A DNA stretch of 64,000 nt, taken from NCBI GenBank assembly GCA_034008185.1, contig CM067081.1:29138806-29202805 (forward strand). The letters run 5' to 3'. The stretch is from Gorsachius magnificus. Taxonomy: Eukaryota > Chordata > Aves > Pelecaniformes > Ardeidae. Both the position numbers and the translations under genes were made by a program. The notes beneath the pieces are model-generated. The model had not been told where the DNA came from, did no database searches, and was given only the letters and a program-made list of their open reading frames with translations. Of this stretch, positions 15,646 to 29,200 are shown piece by piece (position 1 is the first letter of the stretch; each line of letters begins with the position of its first letter).

Positions 15646-18600
15646 TTTGACTGGTTCCTTATTGAGCCTGAACTGGAAGTGCACGGTTTGAGAGATTTTT
15701 GTTCACATTGCCTACGATGTGAATGAATGCAGTAAGGAAGTATCTTGTTCGAGTGTCCGGGCAGGGGTCTCCAAGGGCACACAGTTGGAGGCGGCATTTA
15801 TGCTGCACCAAATTTCCTCCCGCTCCTCCTCACAAGGGTCACGGGATGGGAGAGAGCAAAGTCAGCTCAGGGCTTCAGTCAAGGTGAAGGTGTTTCTGCC
15901 ACAGACTTTGTTATAGTGGGATGTTAGAGGGTCTCTAGATGCAAAACAAAATTAAACTTAAGAATAACAACAAAAACCAGAGAGAGTAAAATGCTACAAC
16001 CTTCAGCTTTGCAGATCCTGCCTCCAGTAACGCTGCTTCATCTTGAGCATGATGGAAATAGTACTCATGCATTTTCAGGCAAGGGTAAAACCCCATCACC
16101 CTTTCCCTTCTTGTTCTGATCGGCAGGTTTTAATTCAATGCATTTGGCTTTGCTTAGCTCCCCTCATTCTGACTGTCAAGCTCCATCCCTCAAATGCGAC
16201 TTTTTCTGTTATTTTGGGTTACTCCATACCACGAGCATTCACTGCCTGGCAGCTGCTCAGCTCCAAACCTCAGCAATGAGCCACAGCGAAGAGCTGCCAC
16301 CTGACTGCTGCCGCTTCCCAGAGCTCTCGGAAAGCAAGGCCGGTGGCAGAGGAAGCCTAAAAAAGGCATTACGAGGCATTACAGCAAGGTGCTGTGTCAT
16401 GGGAGAGTCACAGTCCTCGCTTCCTCCCTGACTGCGGGCACGGGGCCATGGAGGGTGCAGCCGGGAGTTTTCCAGCCAAGGAAGCATGATTTCGCTTTGA
16501 TTTTCATCAAAGGTGGTGTGCTCATTACTACAGAGCTGCTTCAGGCTCAGAGGGGGAAATCTCCCTACCCAGAGATGCTACATTGCTACCCAAAAGGTAA
16601 TGGCTTTGTCTGCTCTATTTGGCCCTGGGCATTTTTAAAGCAATACTGAAGGCTTCAGAAAATGGGGATAGGGGCTGGCAGAAACCCAAACCAAACAGTG
16701 AAGTAGGAAGAGTGGAGAAATGAAACACAGAGCTGCTACTAAATGGAAGTGAATTAGTAAAAGCCATTTGATAAAAAGAAAAGCGACGGGGCCGTGGCAG
16801 CTGTGCCATGGAAAGGAAAGATCCAGCACCAATTTGAAAGCCCTGCAAAATAGGTGCTGGTGCGGGGGGTTCCAGGAGGCTGCAGCTCCCAACAGTTCCA
16901 ACCACCGAAAATCACCCCTGGAAATACTTCTTGTAACTAGATTTTATGAAGCAGCAGTAAACAGGCTCCACAATCTGCACAAGTTGGCACTAGATATTAA
17001 GAAATCCAAGAGTTTAATCCTATTTTATGTATGCAGTAGGAGGAGTAATATGATCTTTGAAAACTAGTTGAATTACAGTGTGCAGCTGGATATTTCTTGA
17101 AAACTCCTTTATTACTGTTTATTATTCAGAACCATTCATAGCAGGGGGATTTAGAGATTCAGGGAAACAGGTACCTGCCTGTGAAATTTATATCTTATTG
17201 GCTATGGATTCATAGGGCTGGCCCCAGAGTCACAGTGGAGGGTATCTGGAGGATGTACCAACTCTTTAGGGAATGAATATTCAGTGAAGCAGAGACTCCA
17301 GGTCAATTCCCTTGCTGCCAAACCACACAGTCCCTCCTACATTTTCGTCCTCTCAGCCAGTGACAAGTATTTGGTACCAAGTAAAACATCCTTCTGATAG
17401 AAGCGCCACAGATCCCAGGTTGGGATGAGAGACCAAGGTTCAAATCAGGAAAAAAAAAAAAAAAAGGAGGAAAAAACCCTCAGAAGGCTTTCACTACGGC
17501 TATTTTTCCCAACTGTGAGTGCTGAGTGTGGACAATTGGATATGAGAGATTACAGCATCACCACGTTTTCTCCTTTAGGATTTATGCAATACGTGCTGGT
17601 TATGTGCCCAGGTAAACAGAGGAATATGGAGACTGTGAATTCTCCAGTGTTTAGGCACAAGGCACAGCACTAAGCAGTCTGGATAAGCCCAGACTTGGCT
17701 GCTTTTGTTTGTCAAAGGGGATACTTGGAGGTATGAAAGTGACTGTTGTGATAATGATTCAGGATTGAACCTGTTTTAAACAGGAGGCTGGACATCCCTT
17801 CCAATGCAAAAGATTTCAGGAATATGTTTTTACATCATTCAGGCACCTCAGCTTAAGGCAGCGGGGGCTCAAGTTATGTGTGTACACATAAGACTACTTG
17901 CATTTCAGCTGGGTAGCCACCTGGAGAACAGCTCCTCTCCAGAAGAGCATGAGTCTTCCATTCCAAGTGCCTCAGATGACACAGGGCATATCAAACCTAT
18001 GGAGATGCCTCTGCAGTGGCAACTACATTGAGACCCTTGTCAGTACACTCAATGGAGTCTAGAAGCTATTTTTCTCATCCTAAAGAATATATACACATAT
18101 GTCTATGACCAGGACACATCTAAGTCCACCGAAATAAGACAGCAAAGCCATTCACATGGGACTGGCAGACATGACACAGAGCCAACAAGGAAAGCCAGAT
18201 GCTCCTGGACTAGCAGCTGGAGGTGGGATAGCCAAGGGCATCTCAAAAGGCACGAGACACTTACAGGTTATTGGCCGAATTGTGCTCCACCAGCAGTATC
18301 GACTCAGAGTGGGATTTGGCTGCCCAAACACAGACACCTTCTGTCAGTTTAAGCTCTGTTCAGTAACTCACTTGGCCTCCAGCTGCCTTTCCAGAGCAGT
18401 GCAAGTTTCCCCTAAGTCCTCTGTCAACCCTGCCAGCCCATGCAGAGGTCTTGCAGAACCTGGCATATCTCTAACAGTACAAAGCATCTAGATTTAGGCT
18501 AAGGAGTTTCACCCTTGATATCTATTGATCTTAATGTGAGCTTGGGAACTCACCTCAAGGGAAAATATCTGAATTGCAAACACCTTCAAAAAGTGTATGA

Positions 18601-21539
18601 ATCCATAATTGGATGCTGCCCAAGGTTACCTACACTTTATTTTGTCCCTTATCTTCTATCCTTCTGCCATCATTCGTGCCTTAAGCTGCAAATGCCTCAA
18701 TTCCTATGTGATTTCTGCCTTCCTTTATTGGCAATGACCTGAATGTTAGGGAAGAAGAGAAGATTAAGGAAAAATTGTCTTGCTCCTGCGTGTAAATCTC
18801 TATGCTCTAACTTAAAAGGAAGTGACTTCTCTGGAAACAAGTTGCTGCTTCAAAATGGCCTTGATCTGCCTCAGTAGCTACCACAGAGCTAGACCAATTC
18901 AGGACTAGTTTTGGTGAGTCTTTGCATCATTCCTCCCAGAGTTTGTCGCACAACAAAATGATTGACACCTCTTGTTCTGAAAAGGATGTGACATGGTCTA
19001 GTTAAAGACAGAGTGAATCTGCAGAGTGGAACTGAAATGCTTGAAGAACTCCAGAAAACACTCAGGAGTTTGACTGTCAGCTCATTTTTGTTTGGCAAGC
19101 CATGATCACTGCTTGTACATTATAAGCTTTATGGGGGGAGAAAAAAAAAAAACAAACCTGAGCGTTCTCACATGCCATCTGACTTCTTCATGTGACAACC
19201 CATCTGTGTACTCACCCCATCGTTTTGTGGCTCAGAATCAAATGTTTGACAGTTCAAAGAGTCTAGAGCAGCATATGGCATATGACATAGTGTATTTAAA
19301 TAGAAATCACTCCATTAGAAACACAAGGGTGCCTACTGTGATTAATAAAAGGTAGTTTAATAACTAACTTCCCAAAATACGTAATTCTCCATGTAGTCAT
19401 AGGAGATAAGTCATATTCCTTTTCATTAATATGAATTTCAATAGAAACTGGAGGCCAGAAAAAACTAGCCAGAGCCTTTGCAGAAGCTCCAGTCTCAAAG
19501 GATTTCCCAGGATGTGAAATGATCTCATGAAGGACCATGAGGAGAGAATGAAGGAAATACACCCCGTGTCAGAGAAGATGCTGAAGCAGACAAATGGATA
19601 AATGGACAGGCATTGCCATATCTTTTCCATACAAACTGGGCAGACTAAGGTTGTTGCAAGCATTAAGGAAAAGTCTGCAGCAGCCCAACTCCTGAGCACC
19701 ACTCCAGTGATTTCTACTCTAGATTCTCCCAGCCTTTGGAAATATTCAGACACAGATTAAATGCCAAAGAATTGCTTTTCTGTGTCTATTAGTTCACTGA
19801 TCTGTGCAAAACAACAGTTTGTAGATACTGGATAAAGCAACAAAGCTACCCAGCCAATTCCTTCACTTCGATGGCATATCCCCAAAGTGACAGGGGAACT
19901 GGAGCTGCTGCAAAGCATACATCCAGTGGGGGAATATTGCATACCAGGCTTTTGCCTTTTTTTTTTTTTTTTTTTAGTTTGTTTTATTTCAGTTGAGCTG
20001 TCCAAGGATTAATGGAAGATCAGCCACTGCACATCTCAGTAAAACTTCAGCCATACTAAGACTTCAAAGTAGCATTTTCAGTACATGGTCTGCAGACTCT
20101 CTGGCAAACCAAGGAGTACTTCTGAGCAAGTTCATACACTCTATTAGGCAATCTATACCTGAAAAAATGATTGAATGGGTGCACATTTCTACTGGAGAGT
20201 CTGTAAGACCCTTCAACTCAAACGAGTCTGGAAACCACTTCTCTAGAGAGGAAGTATAGTAAGATAAACTGTTACAATGCTGTAAAAGTCAGTGGCAGCC
20301 ACCAAATGCAGCTGAGAATCACTTTTCCCTTTATACTGCTCTCACTGGTGCTTCACAGGTTTAAGCCTCCCTCTACTCTGCAAAAACGTACACATCAGAT
20401 TAGTCGATACACAGGCCTGCAGCCATCAAACGCATCTCTCTCTGTACAGTGTAGAGCTCTCTGACGGATAAGTCAGACAGCTAAATGTTGTGAAATACAT
20501 GGGAACTGGTGAAGGAGAGGTCAGTTTAATTGCTTTTTTGCGGCTGCAGCTGCAGCACTTTTTAGCAGCTTTTTAAAATACCTTCCACATCCACAAGGCT
20601 ACTCGCAGAGCACGCAGCTAAGCACATGAATTAATCTATGCACGAACGAAGGTATATGCAGGGCAGTTTGCCCTCGTGCTGAATTACAGTGTAAAATCAA
20701 AAGACATGGAGTCAAATCTAAGCACCAATAGACTCCATGTGAAACTGATCATTTGTATGGCTTCCTCAATTAAACCAAACCCAACCATTACCCCATTCTC
20801 AGCTACTTTGTTTTCAGTAAGAGAGATTATAAAGTTCAGCACAGCTCCAGTGAGAACTGTGTGACACTCAAAATACTGTTTCCATACTGCCAGGCTGTTT
20901 GTGTTTTTTTCTGCATGATTTTTACATGCTCTAAAGTTTGCTTCATGTGCCATACCCAAGAAAAGGATATTTTTTATTTTTAAAAACAAATGAAAACTAT
21001 GGAGTTCTCTGTGCTTTCTATCCGAAGGCATTCAAACTCAATAACTGACCCAATTTGCAGCGGAAAAAATACTCTATCAAGTCAATTTCCCTCAAATAGG
21101 TCCCATTTTTCAGTTTGCCACAAAATGTGATAAATCATGATTTTAGATAGGAGCTGCAGTTTGTTACAAATATATTGCACATCTGCAGCTCAGAAAAAAT
21201 TGGCGCTGCTGCTTATCCTCTCCAGAGAGAGTCCATATGGACAACCTTACCAACATCTCAAACATACTTAACTCTTTCTGGTATCGAAGACCAGTGTCTG
21301 AGAGAGAAAAACGGAGTAGAAGGGCATGCATCTTCCATGATGAGCTCATAAGCCCACCTTTCATCTCATTTTGAAATCCTCTTCTCCCCACCCACCTGTG
21401 AGTTATCCCAAGGCAATGGAGTAATGCCTCAACATTGCCCAGCTCTTTATGTTGAGAGTCTTCTGCTTCCTATCTTCCTCTGGGATCATATAGTAAATGC
21501 TTTTATGCAGAGAGCATACTTAAAACATAAAAAAAAGTC
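15646..21539. other. Unique intronic sequence with A16 and T19 runs
   Basis: Contains A16 at 17450-17465 and T19 at 19957-19975, but no gene, RNA or repeat family that I can identify. Open frames are all below 125 codons and without motifs. Confidence 0.45.
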
Positions 21540-21890
21540 TTGGAAACTTGCATTGGAAGGGACATCAAGAAGTCATCTAATTCATCCTTCAGCCTCAAAG
21601 ACAGGATAAGCTCTACTTGTACCTTCCAAGAGAAATATTTGTTTCCAACAGAAATAATCTGTTCTTAAAAAGCCTCTCACAATGGAGATCCCACCACCTT
21701 TTACAACAATCTGTTCTTGTGGCTTCGTGTCTGCGACAGAAGCTTTTCATCTTGTCTAATCTATATCTTCCTTGTGGTAATTTAAGTTCACTCCTTAAAC
21801 CATGGACTTTGCTAAACCCCTACCGGGGATCTGAGAGAGCAGTTCATTTTCTTTCCCCTTTGCAGCATTTGTTTCCAATGGATTAAGCAG
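21540..21890 (-). mobile_element. Ancient, highly diverged CR1 fragment
   Basis: The order of blocks matches a reverse-complement CR1 3' region despite heavy divergence: TTGGAAACTTGCATTGGAAGG, AAGTCATCTAATTCATCC, CAATGGAGATCCCACCACC, then a segment matching the usual CTAATCTAAATCTTCC part (GTCTAATCTATATCTTCCTTG) and TAATTTAAGTTCACTCC. It is clearly older than the copies at 10525, 25552 and 60181. Its right boundary is uncertain. Confidence 0.65.
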
Positions 21891-24800
21891 TCTCAATTTA
21901 TTCAGTTTTTCCTGCTAGAATTGGCTGTTCCATACAGCCTTCTCTATCCAGAGGATTTCTGCGGCTGCTGGCTTCAACAGTCTGTTGGAATTTTGCCTTC
22001 AAAACCCAAAAAGCAATGCCAGAATATTACCAGAGCAGCTGAATAATGAATCAAACTCTTCCTTTCAACTGAGAGAAAGCCAGAGGAGAGTTAAATCAAG
22101 TTAAATAAAGACCTTGAAGGTGATGGCAACACTAACTATCAAAACCCTAAAATGAACTGTGTGACTCTTGGAGCTTATTACTGTTGTCTCTTCCTAAAAA
22201 CTTTTCAGAAATGATGCTTTACGAGCAGCAGAAGACTCTTCAAGTACATCGTTGTTATAAAGGCTGTCCTTGAAAAAAAGCCTATCTGTGCCTTGATGCC
22301 ATCCCCAGCACTTAATATTTCTGCTCCAGTTTACAAGATCATTGGCTTAATGGATTAATACTTGGTGACCGGAGCATGCAGTTGTTAGATATGAGAATGC
22401 ATTCTTATTCGGACCTCAGAGTAGTGAGTGCTAAGGAGCAATAGTAGCATTGGCTGGACCTCCTACAAGGACTGAGGGGGAATGTAAGAAAAAAATGGCC
22501 ACAAATAGAAAATGAAAAAGGTGTGAGATGAATGTTAGATGGCTTAAGAAGCAACTAATGATGGTACTTACATTATTTATAAAGTCTTCAAGGAAGAAGA
22601 GGAAAAGTCCATCATTTTCAGGTCTCCTCCTATACTATCCGTTATCTGCATTCTTTGTTCAGAACCGGCTGACTCCTCTGACACATCCAGCTCCTCACTG
22701 GCCACTGGCGCCGCTAATTCTCGCTTGAATCACCTCAGCCATACACTTCAGATATGAAATGAGTGACCTATGTTTGTTCTGATGCAAAGAAAACCACCTG
22801 GCAAGTGTTTTCAAGCCACAGTTGTTTGACGGAGTTGGGCATTCAGCAAACAGCCCAAGACTGGAGCTGGGGTGAGGTTTCTGGTGTGCAGGCTCACCCC
22901 AGCTACTTACAGAGGCTGCAATCCCTCCGCTGCTCTCAGTCCCTGCAGTTGGCTCCTGCTTTCTATGGTTTTCACACAACTCTGTCCATACAAAATGCTG
23001 TTTCACTGATGCATTCCAAAACGTGAGTTCACTTTATGGCTTGGACAGGGGCTGGTGCAACTATGGCACCATAAGGGCTACGGGATATGTTTTTAGACTT
23101 GTGGAAGTATTACATTTAAGATACAAACGCCCAGGAGACCTTGCAGGCCCACTCTTGTAACCCTACCCATTCAAGTAGATCTAATGGGGGACAACTGGCC
23201 CCTGTGAAATCCATCAGTTTTGCCACTGATTTCAGTGAAGCCAGAGCTTTAGCCGCAGTCTTTAGCTCGCTATTTCTACAGGTTATTTCCACTGCTGGAA
23301 ATTGTTCAAAACCAAGTCTATTGTACCATGAGAGAAACTCTGTCCTTCCCTAGATTTCTATTTAAAACTAGAATAATACCCAGTAACTGCTTTAAGGGAA
23401 GGGATATTCCCTCCCTCCAGGATCTGACAAGACTTTCCTGTCTAATTTACGTACTCCAGGGGCACCTCCATTGCAGCACAAATCATATCCAGAAGCACCA
23501 GAAGAGCCCTATAACTAAGTCAGAAACATGGAGATCCCTTTTGTCCCGGCTTTTCTGAAATGTAAATGTTCATTTTAAAATGATACCATCACAGCTTCCA
23601 GGACCAACTGTTCATCCTTTTTTTTTTTCTCTTTGTATTTTACTGCCACCGAATCCTTGTTCTGAATTATCAGAACAATAATTAAATTCGGGGAAGGGGG
23701 AGGGCAGGCATTCATATCCCCCTGAGAAGAAAAGATAAAAGTTTCATTTCTGAAAGCTGATGTGCCAACCTTGGATAGCGGGGAATTGGGATTCCTTCTT
23801 AACTGCATGGGAGAGTTCAGTAAAGTTTATTAATAAAACAATTTAGATAAACTCCATTTATGCATTATTTGTACAAGTATCTTGGCAACTGCTTATTTAG
23901 CATCTTGAACACATCAGGAATTTTAAAGAGGAGGACTGAAATCTTGCCTCAAACTGTAAAAGCTTTGACAGAAATGGGTCTGGGAAGTAATGAGGGTTTT
24001 TTTGTTTTTCTGCTTCTCCTTCTTTTCCTCCTTCCTCCAACTAAAAACAATTTTCTAATATCCTTGGCATAACTACTATAATGAAGCATAATTTATTTGA
24101 TCCTTACACAGCCCCCTTAGGATTACTTCTTGCAGATAGCCAATTATAAACTCTTACATACTTTATAGCCCTCATTATGTGTGACAGAAGCACACTAATA
24201 AATAATGCAAAACCCCTTTTATACCCAGTCTACCTTGTGAGAACACAGGGGTCTGGTACGGAGGGAGAAAGCACATTGTAATGCATTCTTATTTTCAAAT
24301 GGACTGAAAAACTTTCTAGCTTCAGCTTGCTTCCTTGGGACACTTTCTTTTTTTTTTCCCAGACCGGACTCCCATGGCTTGATTCATTACTAGATAAAAA
24401 TCAAGTTCAAATAGAAGTGGACCATGACACACAAACTGTCACTGCCCTGTCACTTCCTCGTGACATCCTGTCAGCTGCAGACAAGAAAGGAGGTCTGGAA
24501 GCAGAACGGCCAGGTTGAATACAAATGAATTGATATTCAGTTGTAGGCTTTTCACGGTAATGAAGCAGAAAGGGCCCAGGACCAAAGAGCACATTTCACC
24601 CTGCCTGCTCAGCCTTTCTGGTGCAACTTCCAGGCACTGCTAGTGCTCCGACTGAGGCTCTGGAGGAAAGCAAAGCAGCTCTGGCTGTCCTAGGATTTGA
24701 AGAGCAGAGTGAGCAACTCAGGAGACATGGGGTTGAATACACAGATATATGTCCTGGTGGGCTGCTTTATTTTTGTCTTTAATTGACATGATGCTGCTTT

Positions 24801-25551
24801 TTGAAGCAAACAAACTGCAGCTATAATGACTGAGAAATGTTACCAAGATCACTACAGAGACCTAGGGAGCCATGAAGCCAACTTCTGTCCCCACCAGGGA
24901 ATTCTGTGCAACCATTACATTGCTCATACTGTGCCCTGAAGCCTTCTCTTCCCTACATGAAGAAAAGGGGATAACAGTTCCAAAGGGCACAGGGATTTCT
25001 TGCCTCTATGTGGTGCTTGGAGACCTGGAGGGACAGAGGGTAGGAGGAGGTAAGCCTTGAACTACTGCAATCCAGAACAAAAGTAAAACAAACAATTGGA
25101 TGAATCGTGCAATTATATTAGCAGACTTAGGATGGACTCAAACTCATTCAACTTTCTTGCCTTCTATCTTTCCATGTAATAGGGAAGAGGAACACTTAAA
25201 AAAAAAATCAAAACAGCAAGCAAGTTCAACTTTGCCAAGGGCAGAGCCCACCACAGCCCTTGCTCCAGGAAGAATGGGCACAGCTACTTTCACAGCCTAT
25301 GATATGGCCTGCGGAAGCCTGAACATACAACTCCTGGCACCCAAACTATGCATTCTTCACTAAATGACCCGTCTCTCCAGCTAGAGTTTAGATGGCCACA
25401 GCTAATTACACAGTCTGAGATTCCAGCAGACATCTGGGTCTACAGCATCTTCCAATATACCTATGTGGCTTAACACAGATGTGGAACGAGTGCATAGAAA
25501 GAAGGCAGAAGGAAGAGTGGCCATATAATACAAATGCCTTAGATATGATTA
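21891..25551. other. Unique intronic sequence
   Basis: No gene recognised. A short phrase at 23211-23250 resembles old amniote repeat text (see findings). A pyrimidine tract lies at 24000-24035. Confidence 0.45.
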
Positions 25552-26290
25552 ATCATAGAATCATAGAATCACTTTGGCTGGAAAAGACCTCCAAGATCAT
25601 CGAGTCCAACCGTTAACCTAACCCTGCCATCCCACCACTAAACCATTTCCCTAAGCACCTCATCTATCCTTCTTTTAAATACCTCCAGGGATGAGGACTC
25701 TACCACCTCCCTGGGCAGCCCATTCCAGAGCCTGACAACCCTTTCTGTGAAGAAGTTTTTCCTAATGTCTAGTCTAAACCTGTCCTGGTGTAGCTTCAAA
25801 CCATTCCCCCTTGTCCTATCATCTGTTACCAGGGAGAAGAGGCCGACCCCCACCTCACTACAGCCTCCTTTCAGGCAGTTGTAGAGGGCGATCAGGTCTC
25901 CCTTCAGCCTTCTCTTCTCCAAACTAAATAACCCCAGTTCCCTCAGCCGTTCCTCATCAGACTTGTGTTCCAGACCCCTCACCAGCTTGGTTGCTCTCCT
26001 CTGGACATGTTCCAGCAATGCAACATCTTTCCTGTAGTGAGAGGCCCAAAACTGAACACAGTATTCGAGGTGTGGCCTTACCAGCACCGAGCACAGGGGG
26101 ACAATCACTTCCCTACTCCTGCTGGCCACACCATTCCTGATACAGGCCAGGATGCCATTGGCCTTCTTGTTCACCTGGGCACACTTCTGGCTCATATTCA
26201 GCCGGCTGTCAACCAGTACCCCCAGGTCTTTTTCCACCAGGCAGCTTTCCAGCCACTCTTCCCCAAGCCTGTAGTGCTGCATGGGGTTGA
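25552..26290 (-). mobile_element. 5'-truncated CR1 LINE, minus strand
   Basis: Starts with ATCATAGAATCATAGAATC (3' end of the element read in reverse), then the reverse complement of the CR1 3' untranslated region (AAGATCATCGAGTCCAACCG) and ORF2 tail. Similarity ends near GCCTGTAGTGCTGCATGGGG at about 26290. It belongs to the same subfamily as the 10525 and 60181 copies (all share the CCATCCCACCACTAAACCAT block). It lies in sense orientation to the LHFPL gene. Confidence 0.95.
25638..26282 (-). pseudogene. CR1 ORF2 C-terminal remnant (214 codons)
   Basis: Open frame from the truncated 5' end to the ORF2 stop (LREMV). Motifs: [21 protein letters not shown], then [49 protein letters not shown] and [12 protein letters not shown]. 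It has lost the endonuclease and catalytic polymerase motifs, so it is not functional. The uninterrupted frame indicates relatively recent insertion. Confidence 0.92.
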
Positions 26291-29200
26291 AGTTAAGTTA
26301 AAGCCCTGCCACTGAGCCCTGCTACATTATGCAATTAAATCAGCAGCCGTTCATAGCTGGCTGTGAGGATGACAACAAACAAAAGAAACAGAGACATTTG
26401 TCTTTGTGGGCAGCTACAAAGAAATTATCTGCCATTTCAGCTACAGGGTTTGACTAATGTACACTGAAGCACTCGCCTTCAATTAGCCATTTAACCTAGC
26501 CGATCAAGCTGTGATCTGAAGAGGCTGAGATATGGGTAAGTGTTCCTCTTGCAGAAGCCATAGGGACTGGCCAGAGGATGCAATAAACTGGTATAATCCA
26601 ACTGATATAATCCAAGAGGCTGACAAATCCTATGTTTCCAGGAATGAACAAAATCCACAGTATCTTTTCCATTTTGTACACTCCTCTACTTAGGATAATC
26701 TCAGTGGCTACCTACCTCAGCTGGGAATAGCGTGTCCCTGGAAAACAATGCAAAAGTGTCAGTTAAAGGTACAATACTCTACCTCATGGTTTATAAATGC
26801 ATCTTTTGTTTGCTTTTAAATAAGTGAAATAAGCATAAATTAAATATGAGATACTTTCTGTAGTTTGCAGGTAGCAACAACAACAAAACTTGATAGTGTA
26901 AACATTTGCTATTTTTGGTTAAAATGTCCCTGGAAATCAGCTTTTACATAAAAACTAATGAAGGCAAGGTTTTGGTGTCTACAGTCTGGGGCTGAATCTG
27001 TGCCCTGAAAAACATGTTAGCGGTGTTAGGGTAACTTTCACAAGGAACCAGAACAAGGCCACCTTCCCTCCTGGCCATCACTGAGGGATGGTTTTGAAAG
27101 GCTTCCTCCTCCCTGTCTGCGCCCTTCTGCTCACAACTCTCCCATCATTACTTCATCCTCAACCGCCCCAGCAGGATTTTGCCACAAGCATTCAGGTGGC
27201 TGCTTGGGAACTGCTACAGTAGAAAATAACCTTTTTTTTTTTTTTCTTCCTGAGAACAAGAGGCAACACAGAGTCAGGAATGAGAGGTTGGCAAGTGATA
27301 AATACTTAAACCAGCTTAAGCTACCAAAAAATAAAAAAATTGTGCCACTGTACCCTGCAGCAGATCACTGTGTTCCAGGTCTCTCAGTCTAACAGATCCA
27401 GCAGAGCTGTACAAACTGGAGATAGAAAAGGACAATTTGCATCCAGTCCCACCCTTATGAGGGGTGGTTCATTCCACGTGGTAGTCTGTTGTGCTTTGCT
27501 CCCTGAAGCATATTGCTTTCATCTGTGCTCAACACCACAGTGTGTCCAGTCCAATTTCAAAGGTCTCCAAGCAATAAAGGTTTATGGCTTTCCTGGGGCA
27601 ACTGTTCCACAGCCAAATGGATCACTCTGGTCTGACTTCAGGGGAGCAGTTAAATGGAGGCTTGTATCTATGTCTCACCATGAAAACACACCTGCACTTA
27701 AGAGCTCTCTTAGAACAATTTTAGATATATATCTATCTATACACACATATATACACACAAAGACAACATCGCTTCCAAACTCTACATGACAATCTTCTGT
27801 CCCATTACATTCATTTTTCATCCCCATTGGTGACAAAGACTCAGCTTGCCCCCATCGAGGTGGCATAGGTGGCAATACGAGGGGTATCCAACAGGACCAC
27901 TCCTCCCCAAAGCAGCCTGCTCTCATGCTGGTTAATGGGCCACAAAATATGACTTCGGGGTGAATTTCATGTCACAGCTGAGCAGATCTAATGTAGTGCC
28001 ATCTCTGAAAGGGACAGTCAGACACTGTACACATTCCCAACTACATCATCTTGCCCCCTTGCCCGTTCCCTCATGCAATTTCAGGCTAACATGGACCATT
28101 TCAGGGAGCTACACTGGCAAAAAAAAATCACTGCTTTTTATAGGGTTATTATTATGCTGGCATTAACTCTCCAAATTGGCATACTGATGGGTAATGTAAG
28201 TGCCATGCCAAGGGGAAAGGGTGACCTCCTCCCAAGTAGCCAGTAAATCAGCTTGGGCAAATTATCAAATTTTTTTTGAGCCCTCCATGTAACGACCCAA
28301 CAGGCCAGGAGTCCAGTCTAGATATGTCAAGGGAACAAGGGGCACCCAAAGAGTGGTCTGGCATCTGACCAAGTCCTGGAGAGGTGGGCATTGCTGAGGG
28401 GACCTGCAGGGCTGCCCATGGCTGAGAGAGGCTGTGGAGCAATGCGGTAAGTGGGGCTAAGGAAAAAGCCTTGGAGACAAATGCACAGAAATGAGACAAA
28501 GAGGGAACTGAGCGCTGCAAATGTGACATTGAGGGATACTCAGAGACATACGAAATAGGAGCAGGATGAAAGCTGAAGTTGAAAGAGCACAAACTTTCAA
28601 GATGAGAAGAGCTTCTATATTAAAGGCAGTTAAAAGGCCAAGGAGGAAAAGATTGTGATAGGAGCCATAAACTGAGATTGCTTGCATCAATAAGGGAGAA
28701 TAAACTGTTGTGTAATACGAAGGGGCCCTGCAGTCAAAAGGCAATTGGTGTTGGAAAGAGGTTTCTTAAGAGATAATCCCTTCTCAGTTCTCTGATATAC
28801 AGCCTTGCTACTGTACTTCTCGCATTTGTTCGTTACAACGATCTGCCTAACTGCCTAATAAGCATCATTCCGTCTGTCATCGGAAAAGGAGTTCATGACT
28901 GCAATAAAAAGCTTGGATGCAATTCAGCAATCCAAAATGCCATGGCTCTAATTTATTCATTCATTTAGTTTTCAGTGGTGCAATGACACTGGCCACAATA
29001 GTATTACATGAGGCTGGTTTAAGTATCCAGGAGAACTCAGGGAGCGGAAAATTCAATACCCATTGCCATGGTGAGCAATGTATACTGCTGAAGAGAGCTT
29101 AACTCCCAGGGTGAGAAGGGTGGTCTCCCTGCAATATTCCTTTTGAGCACAGGCACTGTACTCACAAAGAGCATTATCAAAACTGAGAACTCATTACTCC

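Noticed and set aside
27340..27789. 149-codon plus frame
   Set aside because: Ends in low-complexity His/Thr/Ile sequence from a TA/CA microsatellite. No domain.
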